This document shows, piece by piece, positions 14,037-19,937 of a DNA stretch of 19,937 bases. The translations under genes were made by a program, and so were the position numbers. The notes under the pieces were generated by a model. The model saw only the letters and a list, made by a program, of their open reading frames with translations. It made no database searches and was not told where the DNA came from. The stretch lies in assembly GCA_021152595.1 (NCBI GenBank), contig JAGKVC010000115.1, forward strand, positions 1-19,937, in the 5' to 3' direction. How positions within the stretch are numbered: position 1 is the first letter of the stretch; each line of letters opens with the position of its first letter. The DNA comes from Clostridia bacterium (lineage in GTDB: Bacteria; Bacillota; Clostridia; Oscillospirales; Ruminococcaceae).

Positions 14037-15331
14037 CGCCGTTCTCAGAAATGCAAACCGGCGTGCAGGGCGTGCTGATCTATTCCGCTGCGCTGCTGCT
14101 TGCGGTCTCTCAGCTTGCGGCTGTGATTTTCGCAGTTCAAATCGTGCGCAGCAAAAAGCATATTCTGTTTTCCGCCCTGCATGCACTGCTTGGAATCGCT
14201 GCGCTGATCCTGCTCATGTATTGCAACTGGGAGCTGCTGCTCCTGAATGAAGGCAAAATTCCGGCGATGCATCCGGTCTCGGAAATGCTGTTCGCTGTCC
14301 CGTGGCTTGGCATTCTCGGCGCGGAGCTGCTTTCGATGCTCGTGCTGCTGCGGCAGGTGCGCAGTCTGCGCCGCTACCGGAATGCGCATCTTTCGCCGGA
14401 TGATATCAAGGAGGCACTCGACTGGCTGCCGGTCGCTGTCTGCATCGCGGATGAAGACGGAACGGTGCTGCTCTCAAATCTTGTGATGAATGATCTGGTA
14501 CAGGGCATCACGGGCAAACCGCTGACCGATCTGCACCGCTTCTGGGAGACGGTCACAGCGCAGGGCGAGCAGCAGGATTCCGGCTATATTGTCCCGGTGA
14601 AAGACGGACGCTGCTACCTGTTCACGCAGGCGCCGCTGACACTGCCGCAGGGTGATATACAGCAGACCTTTGTACGCTGCATCGCCTCGGATATGACGGA
14701 AAAATACCGGATCCGGCAGGAGCTGTCCGAAAAGAACAAGCATCTGACGGCAGTACAGGCGCGTATGAAAGCCGTTGCGGCACGCGAGCACAGCCTGATT
14801 GCCGCGCGCGAGATCATGCATGCGCGGATGTCGGTACACAACCAGATGGGCGGCGTGCTGCTCTCTGCAAAATACTATCTGGATCATCCGGAAAATATGG
14901 ATGAAACGCAGCTTTTGAACATGCTGAAATACAACAACTCATTTCTGCTGGGCGCATCGGCGCAGCCGGAGCAGAAGCCGGATGCCGTATCCGAAGCAAT
15001 GCAGACTGCCGGACGCATCGGCGTGACAGTCCGCACCGAGGGCACAATCCCCGAGCATACCGGTTTCCGCAAAATCCTTGCACAGGCGATTGAACAGTGC
15101 GCGGCGAATACCGTGCGGCATGCGGGCGGAGACTGCGTCACCGTCCGGATCACGGAAGCAGAATCGCAGATCACCGCTATTCTGACAAACAACGGCAGAC
15201 CGCCTGCATCCCCTGTGAAAGCAACCGGCGGCCTTGCAATGCTCCGTACCCATGCCGAACAGGCAGGCGGCGATATGACAATCGAAAGCGAACCGTTCTT
15301 CCGGCTGACTGTCACAATCCCGAAAGCATAA
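14033..15331 (+). CDS. Sensor histidine kinase with PAS-like domain
   Basis: The 432-residue protein has three membrane segments (about 15-38, 43-63, 84-107). A PAS-like domain follows at about 125-225, with CIADEDGTVLLSN near the start and the characteristic ASDMTEKYRIRQEL at its end. The kinase core has a likely phospho-acceptor H269 in MSVHNQMGGVLLSAKYYL, an N box EQCAANTVRHAGG (N359), a G1-like TNNGRP (386-390) and a G2-like TGGLAMLRTHAEQAGGDMTI (398-417). This ordering fits a HisKA_3/HPK7-type kinase, the usual partner of NarL-type regulators. Its ATG overlaps the preceding gene's stop (ATGA), so the two kinase-like proteins should be made in equal amounts. An intrinsic terminator follows nine bases past the stop, and the response regulator is transcribed separately. 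Confidence 0.9.
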   Translation: MTPFSEMQTGVQGVLIYSAALLLAVSQLAAVIFAVQIVRSKKHILFSALHALLGIAALILLMYCNWELLLLNEGKIPAMHPVSEMLFAVPWLGILGAELLSMLVLLRQVRSLRRYRNAHLSPDDIKEALDWLPVAVCIADEDGTVLLSNLVMNDLVQGITGKPLTDLHRFWETVTAQGEQQDSGYIVPVKDGRCYLFTQAPLTLPQGDIQQTFVRCIASDMTEKYRIRQELSEKNKHLTAVQARMKAVAAREHSLIAAREIMHARMSVHNQMGGVLLSAKYYLDHPENMDETQLLNMLKYNNSFLLGASAQPEQKPDAVSEAMQTAGRIGVTVRTEGTIPEHTGFRKILAQAIEQCAANTVRHAGGDCVTVRITEAESQITAILTNNGRPPASPVKATGGLAMLRTHAEQAGGDMTIESEPFFRLTVTIPKA

Positions 15332-15339
15332 GATTTCCG

Positions 15340-15377
15340 CAGCGCTCCGCCTCAGATACAGCGGAGCGCTGTTTTTT
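15340..15377 (+). terminator. Terminator of the corA-kinase operon
   Basis: CAGCGCTCCGC (15340-15350) pairs perfectly with GCGGAGCGCTG (15361-15371) and is followed by TTTTTT (15372-15377). It splits the kinase operon from the response regulator gene. Confidence 0.93.
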
Positions 15378-15387
15378 GCAGATTCCC

Positions 15388-15397
15388 CCCATATGGG
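15388..15397. promoter_or_regulatory. Palindrome just upstream of the response-regulator promoter
   Basis: CCCATATGGG, flanked by CC/TGG, is a perfect 10-bp palindrome ending two bases before the -35 box. An activator or autoregulator, perhaps the response regulator itself, could bind here. No second copy was noticed at the corA promoter. Confidence 0.4.
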
Positions 15398-15399
15398 TG

Positions 15400-15428
15400 G
15401 TGACAACCGAATGCTGATATGATATAAT
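15400..15428 (+). promoter_or_regulatory. Promoter of the response regulator gene
   Basis: GTGACA (15400-15405), 17 bases, then TATAAT (15423-15428) with extended TG (TGATATAAT). The -35 differs from consensus at the first base. Confidence 0.8.
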
Positions 15429-15470
15429 AACAATTACAACGAAACACATGCAGAAAAGGCAGGTGATAAA

Positions 15471-16130
15471 ATGGACAGACTGTACAAAGTCGTCATTGTG
15501 GACGACGAGATGATCTCACGCGGATTCATGGAGCTTCTGATCAAGCCCTCAAAGCACTATGAAGTCATAGCGGCGCTCCCCTTTGCAAAGGATGCGCTGC
15601 TCTGGTGTCAGCAGAATACGCCGCCCGATCTGATCATCATGGATGTGATGATGGAGCAGGGCATCGACGGGCTGACGGCTGCGGCGCAGCTCAAGGCGGA
15701 ATATCCGCAGACAAAGCTGCTCCTTGTGACATCTATGGCAGATGCGGACTGGCTGCAAAAAGCAAAGGCTGCAAAGATCGAGAGCTTCTGGTTCAAGACC
15801 TACTCCACGCTTTCGCTGCTCGATGTCATGGATAAAACCATGGCAGGCGAATCGGTCTATCCGGAGGAGGCGCCTGCGGTGATGCTCGGATGCATCCCTG
15901 CCTCTGAGCTGACAAAGCAGCAGCGCGCACTTCTGCGGCATCTGACCGAGGGACTCTCAAACCGCGAAATCGCAGAGCGGATGTATCTCAGCCCGAACAC
16001 CGTCAAGGATTATCTCGATGATCTGATGGACAAAACAGGCATCCACTCGCGGACGGCTCTGGTCGCAAAGGCTTCGCGGCTCGGGGTTGTGATCAGCGAG
16101 AAGGAGCGCTTAAATCAATCTGAGCTTTAA
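15471..16130 (+). CDS. NarL/LuxR-type response regulator
   Basis: The 219-residue protein has a receiver domain (1-120) with the acidic pair D11-D12, the phospho-acceptor D58 in LIIMDVMMEQGIDG, T87 (LLVTSMAD) and K109 (FWFKTYS). These are the complete active-site set. The C-terminal LuxR-type HTH (about 144-208) contains LTKQQRALLRHLTEGLSNRE followed by IAERMYLSPNTVKDYLDDLM, which is the DNA-binding four-helix unit. AGGTGAT precedes the ATG. Downstream of a terminator and its own promoter, it is the natural partner of the sensor kinase at 14033, whose HisKA_3-type core usually pairs with this class. The shared promoter block with the corA operon hints at coordinate expression. Targets are unknown. 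Confidence 0.94.
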   Translation: MDRLYKVVIVDDEMISRGFMELLIKPSKHYEVIAALPFAKDALLWCQQNTPPDLIIMDVMMEQGIDGLTAAAQLKAEYPQTKLLLVTSMADADWLQKAKAAKIESFWFKTYSTLSLLDVMDKTMAGESVYPEEAPAVMLGCIPASELTKQQRALLRHLTEGLSNREIAERMYLSPNTVKDYLDDLMDKTGIHSRTALVAKASRLGVVISEKERLNQSEL

Positions 16131-16214
16131 CGCAGGTACGTCAATTTGCAGCACATGAAGCATGATAAAAATGACCGCGCATATTCCCTGCACGAAAGAC
16201 AATCTGACCGAAAG

Positions 16215-16249
16215 CAGCCGCCGATGTGTCCCAAGCACACCGGCGGCTG
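16215..16249. terminator. Bidirectional terminator between the response regulator and the dockerin gene
   Basis: CAGCCGCCGATGTG (16215-16228) pairs with CACACCGGCGGCTG (16236-16249) with one A/C mismatch around a 7-base loop. TTCTCATTTATTT follows on the plus strand and CTTTC on the minus strand. It lies between two convergent genes. Confidence 0.8.
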
Positions 16250-16281
16250 TTCTCATTTATTTGTCATGAAGAATCTGTGTA

Positions 16282-17541
16282 TCAATCGAGCTTTGCGATT
16301 TTGCGGAGGATTGCGGTTACATCGTCAAGGGTGATATTGCCGTCCTCATTCACATCGGCGTTTTGCTTGCCCTGATCGGTGATGACGGCTTTGCTGTCCT
16401 CTGTGCAGAAGCGCGCAAGGAGAACCGCATCCGAGACATCAATCGAGCAGTCAAGTGTCACATCACCGGCAACTGCAAGCGCATTCTGTCCGATCAGCGG
16501 CGATTCGGCGGCGGATGCCGGACACACCCATTCAGCTGCAAGACCAAATTGTTCGTAAAGCTCTGCGGCAATCGCAAAATGTTCAGCGAATGTTGTTCCT
16601 TCCGGCGGAATCACGGCATACATTTCATTCCGGTCATTATAGTATGCTTTGTCCTGTCCGTAATCATAGTATCCGAGCTTTTTGGCAAGTTCCGTATCTT
16701 CGAGCGCCGCACAGACAAATCTGCATTCGGGATGATGCTCCTGAACGCATGCATCAACAGCATCCCAGTCGTATGTGACATCTTCCAGCGCGGTATAACT
16801 GTCGTTCCATTTATGGCTTGTGGGATAGTATGCTGTGGGATAAGTGTACCAGACCTCTTGATAATCTGCTGTCTGCCCCCATGTGTAGAATTCGGTGATC
16901 AGTCCGGCTTTTGCAAGGTCATGCAGAATGCCGTCAGCGATTTCCGGAACACCGGCAGTTTGGGCTTCTTCTGTCGGAAACCGCTTGCTGTTGTCAGCAA
17001 GATCATAGTAACATTCAAGATCAGGCACGCCGTCCTGAACCTGATAAACGTAATATCTCTTAGGTGTTTCGGGACTTGTGGTTTGAGAAAACTCAGTAAT
17101 TCCGGGATAGTGTTTCTCCAGTATCTCATACATTTTCTGTTCTGCTTCATCGTGATCAATATCTTTCCGCAGTACGATCCGCAGAACATTCTCCCGCGGA
17201 CAGACCGCATAGACCGGATCGCCCTCACGGTGACGCATTTCCGTGATCGTTTCGCCGGTATCGAGATCAGTCCATGTTTCTTCGCGGTCAAACGAATAGT
17301 GATAGGTAAAAACCTGATAGTTATCGGATGTTCCGATGCACTCGCCGTGCGGGATCCACGCAAACATCCCCTTGTCATCCAGCAGCGTCATATCCTGAAA
17401 CTCGCTGCCGTCCGCAGTGCCCCAGCAGTACAGCGGAATCACGGCGGTTGTTTCAGCAGCAGAAACCGGTGCCGCAGGAATCGCACTGCAAAGCAGCATA
17501 GCACCTGTAAGTATCGCTGCAATTCTCATACGCTTTTTCAT
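16282..17541 (-). CDS. Secreted protein with C-terminal type I dockerin
   Basis: The 419-residue protein begins with a clear Sec signal peptide (KKRMRIAAILTGAMLLCSAI, cleavage probably after A28 in PVSA-AET). Residues 359-419 form a dockerin. The first calcium loop is DVTLDCSIDVSD (D360, D364, D368, D371; degenerate, with Cys in place of Gly), followed by AVLLARF. The second is DVNEDGNITLDD (D396, N398, D400, D406), followed by VTAILRKIAKL. Dockerins bind cohesins on scaffoldins, so the protein should be displayed on a cellulosome-like complex. The central part (about 30-355), rich in Tyr, Trp, Glu and Asp, has no glycosidase or protease motif that I recognise. Its ATG overlaps the stop of the upstream anti-sigma-like remnant (ATGA) with GGAGGGA before it, implying translational coupling. 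Confidence 0.88.
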   Translation of the reverse strand: MKKRMRIAAILTGAMLLCSAIPAAPVSAAETTAVIPLYCWGTADGSEFQDMTLLDDKGMFAWIPHGECIGTSDNYQVFTYHYSFDREETWTDLDTGETITEMRHREGDPVYAVCPRENVLRIVLRKDIDHDEAEQKMYEILEKHYPGITEFSQTTSPETPKRYYVYQVQDGVPDLECYYDLADNSKRFPTEEAQTAGVPEIADGILHDLAKAGLITEFYTWGQTADYQEVWYTYPTAYYPTSHKWNDSYTALEDVTYDWDAVDACVQEHHPECRFVCAALEDTELAKKLGYYDYGQDKAYYNDRNEMYAVIPPEGTTFAEHFAIAAELYEQFGLAAEWVCPASAAESPLIGQNALAVAGDVTLDCSIDVSDAVLLARFCTEDSKAVITDQGKQNADVNEDGNITLDDVTAILRKIAKLD

Positions 17542-18398
17542 TGTAATCCCTCCTGTTCATGTAATTCGATTGTCAGGCTGTTTGTCACGAGTGCCTGATA
17601 TTCAGTTTCATCGGTCAGAATCAAATAGTCTGCGGTGCAGTTTTCCGGTTCAAGTATAAGATCATCCGGAATTGGCAGTGCAAAATGGATCACAGAATTG
17701 TCATGATGTGTATCCGGCAAACACGCGATCTTCAGATGCAATCCATTGTTCATATATTCACCGTCGATCACCATTGCATCCTGATACATATATGCATCCA
17801 GATCAATCAGCAGGCATTGATGCTGTGTCAGAGCGTATTCTGCCGGTATACCGTATGCTTTAAGCAAGTAATCATTGTCACTGTTCGTTTCAGTCAAAAA
17901 TTCATCCACATCGTCAGGAAAGATTCTGAACCTGACGGAAATCATTGGCGTTGGTTCCTCCGGAACTGATGCAGGATGTTGAACGCTCCCTTTCCATAGC
18001 GGAAACTCATATGTCACAGGCTGCGGTTCGGTTGTCACAGGTTGTATGGGTTCTGTAATCGCAGGAGTAGTAGTTTGCGGCGCTTCCGTAGAGATTGGTT
18101 GATCAACCTTATCGGGTTCAGTTTCGGTATGCGCAGCGGTTTCAGGCGGTTCTGTTGGTGTCGGGGTTTTTGTTTCAGTAACAGTTGCCGAGTTAGCACC
18201 AGATGCTGTTGTGTTCACAGCAGCGGTCACAGAATCGGATGCTGTCTGAATCGGTGAGGTTGCGGTTTGTGTCTCGGAATGTTCAGCTAATTCCGGAACA
18301 GATGTCGTTGTTGTGATGATTTCTGCCACTGATTCGGGCGGCTCCGTGATCTCCGGTGTCTGAATCTTGAAAGCGCCGCAACATCCGTTGCATACCAA
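17538..18398 (-). CDS. Outer-domain remnant of a sigma-factor-linked membrane (anti-sigma-like) protein
   Basis: The open frame can start at TTG 18398, inside the sigma gene, but there is no ribosome binding site. The first codons are only the shifted reading of sigma sequence. From about 18362 it encodes a 120-residue Thr/Pro/Glu-rich linker (TPEITEPPESVAEIITTTTS on), then a C-terminal domain of roughly 155 residues from FPLWKGSVQHP to TIELHEQEGLQ. Neither a membrane segment nor a cytoplasmic sigma-binding domain is present. In related clusters an ECF sigma gene is followed by a single-span anti-sigma protein with just such an extracytoplasmic linker, so this is probably its outer half. The stop overlaps the dockerin gene's ATG. 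The domain itself is unfamiliar to me. It may be untranslated or made only by frameshift. Confidence 0.55.
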   Translation of the reverse strand: MVCNGCCGAFKIQTPEITEPPESVAEIITTTTSVPELAEHSETQTATSPIQTASDSVTAAVNTTASGANSATVTETKTPTPTEPPETAAHTETEPDKVDQPISTEAPQTTTPAITEPIQPVTTEPQPVTYEFPLWKGSVQHPASVPEEPTPMISVRFRIFPDDVDEFLTETNSDNDYLLKAYGIPAEYALTQHQCLLIDLDAYMYQDAMVIDGEYMNNGLHLKIACLPDTHHDNSVIHFALPIPDDLILEPENCTADYLILTDETEYQALVTNSLTIELHEQEGLQ

Positions 18399-18829
18399 TA
18401 CCGCCGGACAAACAGGTCACGCTGCCTTTGCGGAAGGCTCTCCAGAAATGCAGTCACAGCGCGGAGCATCTCACGGCGCTCCACCTCGCCGGCCACATCG
18501 CTTTTGTCCGGCAGGATTTCTGCAAGCTCGTCGATCGAGCCGGAATTCTGCGCAGCACCGCGCTTTTCCGTGTGGGCGGCACGGTAGCGGTCATGTGCGG
18601 CATTGCGAACCAGACGCAGCAGATAGGCGCGCAGATTCTTCGGCTTTGCAGGCGGAATCGCGTTCCAGGCGGCGAGCATGGCATCATTCAGGCATTCTTC
18701 GGCATCAGCCTCGCTGCCGGTAATATCGCGCGCAACAGACCGGCAGAGCGCTCCGTATTGCTGTTCGCTCTCGGAAATCGCCTGCTCATCGCGCTGTTCA
18801 AATAATGCTATGATTGCCTGATCGATCAT
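18287..18829 (-). pseudogene. ECF-type sigma factor truncated in region 4
   Basis: The start is taken at ATG 18829, with AGGGCGGTGG upstream; GTG 18838 is also possible. The first 150 or so residues are a good sigma-70 family protein. Region 2 contains CRSVARDITGSEADAEECLN followed by DAMLAAWNAIPPAKP and NLRAYLLRLVRNAAHDRYRA, and region 4 begins FLESLPQRQRDLFVRRYWYA. After DVAAL, near 18375, homology stops. The remaining residues (SRFRHRRSRSRPNQWQKSSQ on) are an out-of-frame reading of the next gene's Thr/Pro linker. The helix-turn-helix of region 4.2, needed for -35 recognition, is missing. The protein could bind polymerase core but not recognise a normal ECF promoter, so I call it a deletion pseudogene. 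Confidence 0.72.
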
Positions 18830-18919
18830 GGCTGCCACCGCCCTTCGTGTTCGCCTTCATACATAAGAACGAGATTTTCGGAAAAATACAACACTTATTT
18901 GAAAAAAACTTTTGATATC

Positions 18920-18948
18920 AGTATAGCACATGTCCGGACAGATTGCAA
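18920..18948 (-). promoter_or_regulatory. Promoter of the sigma/anti-sigma/dockerin unit
   Basis: On the minus strand TTGCAA (18948-18943), a 17-base spacer and TATACT (18925-18920). The spacer contains the perfect palindrome TGTCCGGACA (18931-18940), a possible operator. The leader of about 85 bases is A/T-rich with T-runs. Confidence 0.7.
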
Positions 18949-18972
18949 TATCCGCAAATTGACAGACACGCC

Positions 18973-19001
18973 TTGAATTATCGGCTGATCTGTGTTATAA
19001 C
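18973..19001 (+). promoter_or_regulatory. Promoter lying directly at the start of the membrane protein gene
   Basis: TTGAAT (18973-18978), 17 bases, TATAAC (18996-19001). The -10 box ends only three bases before the ATG at 19005, so the transcript would start at or just past the start codon. Confidence 0.5.
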
Positions 19002-19004
19002 TAT

Positions 19005-19820
19005 ATGCAGTTCGCACGATACAAGGACACAACCATTCCGTATAAAAATGCATTTGCCGCATCGCTCCTGATCCTCGCGGAAATTGCCGCATTCGCGCTG
19101 TTATCCGGCTCCGTCACGAAGGACAGCACCCCGTTTCAGAAGCTGTATTACGGCAAGCTGCGAATCGCTTACGGCTGCTTCCTGCCGCTGATCGCCCTGC
19201 GTTTTTTGACGCTGCACCTGCACAGTACCGCCGGAATTTACGTCTATATGATTGTATGGGGCGTGCTTGGCATCCTGTCAGCATTTTTATATCTGACCGC
19301 ATTCCGGCGCTGCTCCGCGCTCGTGAAGCATGAACCGGAGACCTGCCGACAGCTATTGCACGAATATGCGCTTGTACTCTCCGCGGATGAGCTCGCGGTC
19401 ATGAAACAAATCAAGCGCAGCAATCTGTGCCTCGGCGGATTATTCCTGCTCTCAGAGATGTGCATGGAGCAGCTCTGCTCCGGCGGCATCGTGTTCGCCG
19501 TTTTTTCAGTCGTGTATATGACCGCCGTATACATGAGCCTGATCACGGTTTTCCGGTATTATGCCGCAAAGCGCGCACCGCTTTGGTCGGGGCTGCTCGC
19601 ACTGTGTTCGGGGCTTGGCTGCCTTGCCGTATGGCTGATCTCCAAGAAGATCATCACCGCCCCGATTCTCACAGACAGAACGCCGGAGGAGCTTGCGGTT
19701 CTCCTGCTGCTGTTTCTGCTGCCTGCGCTGATCTGGCTCAATACCAAATACCGGCGCTATCAGCGTCACCGGATCAACGATCTCGCCGACAATTTCATGA
19801 ACCGTTCAAAACCGACATGA
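19005..19820 (+). CDS. Multi-span integral membrane protein of unknown function
   Basis: The 271-residue product has about six hydrophobic stretches: near residues 17-34, 55-70, 77-99, 140-180 (two), 193-210 and 229-245. A soluble loop (about 100-140) contains RRCSALVKHEPETCRQLLHEYALVLSADE-like helical sequence, and the tail is basic (NTKYRRYQRHRINDLADN). No transporter or enzyme motif is recognisable. The ATG at 19005 has no ribosome binding site and lies beside the predicted -10 box. The next in-frame Met is around residue 82, after the second membrane segment, so 19005 remains the best start. It is divergent from the broken sigma unit. Coding potential is strong, function unknown. Confidence 0.8.
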   Translation: MQFARYKDTTIPYKNAFAASLLILAEIAAFALLSGSVTKDSTPFQKLYYGKLRIAYGCFLPLIALRFLTLHLHSTAGIYVYMIVWGVLGILSAFLYLTAFRRCSALVKHEPETCRQLLHEYALVLSADELAVMKQIKRSNLCLGGLFLLSEMCMEQLCSGGIVFAVFSVVYMTAVYMSLITVFRYYAAKRAPLWSGLLALCSGLGCLAVWLISKKIITAPILTDRTPEELAVLLLLFLLPALIWLNTKYRRYQRHRINDLADNFMNRSKPT

Positions 19821-19892
19821 CATGGCAATCCGCCCGGCATATCTCAGGAGAACCGAACCGCTACAACCACGCTTTTGCTTACAAGGATGATT

Positions 19893-19937
19893 ATGAAATA
19901 TTATTATTTGCTTTTTGTTATGCGAAGATATGCCTTC
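19893..19937 (+). CDS. Possible first codons of a gene running off the window
   Basis: AAGGATGATT precedes ATG at 19893, and the frame MKYYYLLFVMRRYAF stays open to the last base. The ATG at 19887 is in frame as well. A hydrophobic start could be a signal peptide or membrane segment, but 15 codons are too few to be sure. Confidence 0.3.
   Translation, partial: MKYYYLLFVMRRYAF

Noticed and set aside
12497..15433. Several long minus-strand frames opposite the kinase genes
   Set aside because: High third-position G+C in the kinase genes leaves the antisense open by chance; the translations are Arg/Cys-rich and featureless.
16363..17598. A 411-codon plus-strand open frame opposite the dockerin gene
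   Set aside because: The minus strand has a signal peptide, dockerin loops and a ribosome binding site; the plus frame is Cys/Phe/Ile-rich noise with no supported start.
17538..18398. Programmed frameshift between the sigma and anti-sigma frames
   Set aside because: A frameshift would not restore the missing region 4.2 helix-turn-helix or a membrane segment, and no slippery run with a following hairpin is seen at the junction.
1..19937. CRISPR arrays, tRNA or rRNA genes, complete insertion sequences
   Set aside because: No regularly spaced repeats, cloverleaf sequences, rRNA signatures or transposase with terminal inverted repeats were seen on reading the window.

Overview
The window looks like chromosomal DNA from a low-to-middle G+C Gram-positive anaerobe of the Ruminococcus type (Oscillospiraceae). 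The evidence is a secreted protein ending in a type I dockerin, a BspA-like leucine-rich-repeat protein ending in a long Thr-rich linker, a membrane-anchored pectinacetylesterase-like protein, strong GGAGG-type ribosome binding sites, and many consensus sigma-A promoters. The genus is an inference from these protein styles and was not tested by any search.

Layout. Positions 1-1489 hold the tail of an unidentified gene, its strong terminator, and an LRR surface-protein gene that seems to lack both its start and its dockerin. Positions 1700-10955 hold three consecutive modules, each with its own TetR-family repressor and clear palindromic operators. Module 1 is aldo/keto reductase-tetR-alpha/beta hydrolase (1792-4266, plus strand). 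Module 2 is a pectinacetylesterase-like protein plus a second anchored hydrolase (6571-4459, minus strand), divergent from its tetR (6717-7223). Module 3 is a phospholipase D/cardiolipin synthase-like protein plus a MATE efflux pump (7970-10955), divergent from its tetR (7841-7311). Modules 2 and 3 have overlapping divergent promoters with the operator inside the promoter region.

Positions 11013-11600 hold a deletion scar: an excisionase-like N-terminus runs into the last 60 or so codons of a tyrosine recombinase. Positions 11602-16130 hold a signalling cluster. A CorA-type transporter overlaps a 7TM histidine-kinase-like protein with no visible phospho-acceptor His or ATP-binding boxes. That gene overlaps (ATGA) a second sensor kinase with a full set of kinase boxes, and a NarL/LuxR-type response regulator follows from its own promoter. 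The CorA and regulator promoters share a 13-base extended -10 block.

Positions 16282-18838 (minus strand) hold an ECF-like sigma gene that loses its region 4 and runs out of frame into the Thr/Pro linker and outer domain of what was probably its anti-sigma protein. That remnant is ATGA-coupled to the dockerin protein gene. Positions 19005-19820 hold a multi-span membrane protein gene whose start codon sits almost on its promoter, and the window ends in the possible first codons of another gene.

No tRNA, rRNA, CRISPR array or complete insertion sequence was seen. The most unusual items are the split kinase/pseudokinase pair linked to CorA, the sigma/anti-sigma deletion fusion upstream of a dockerin gene, and the three operator-promoter modules.
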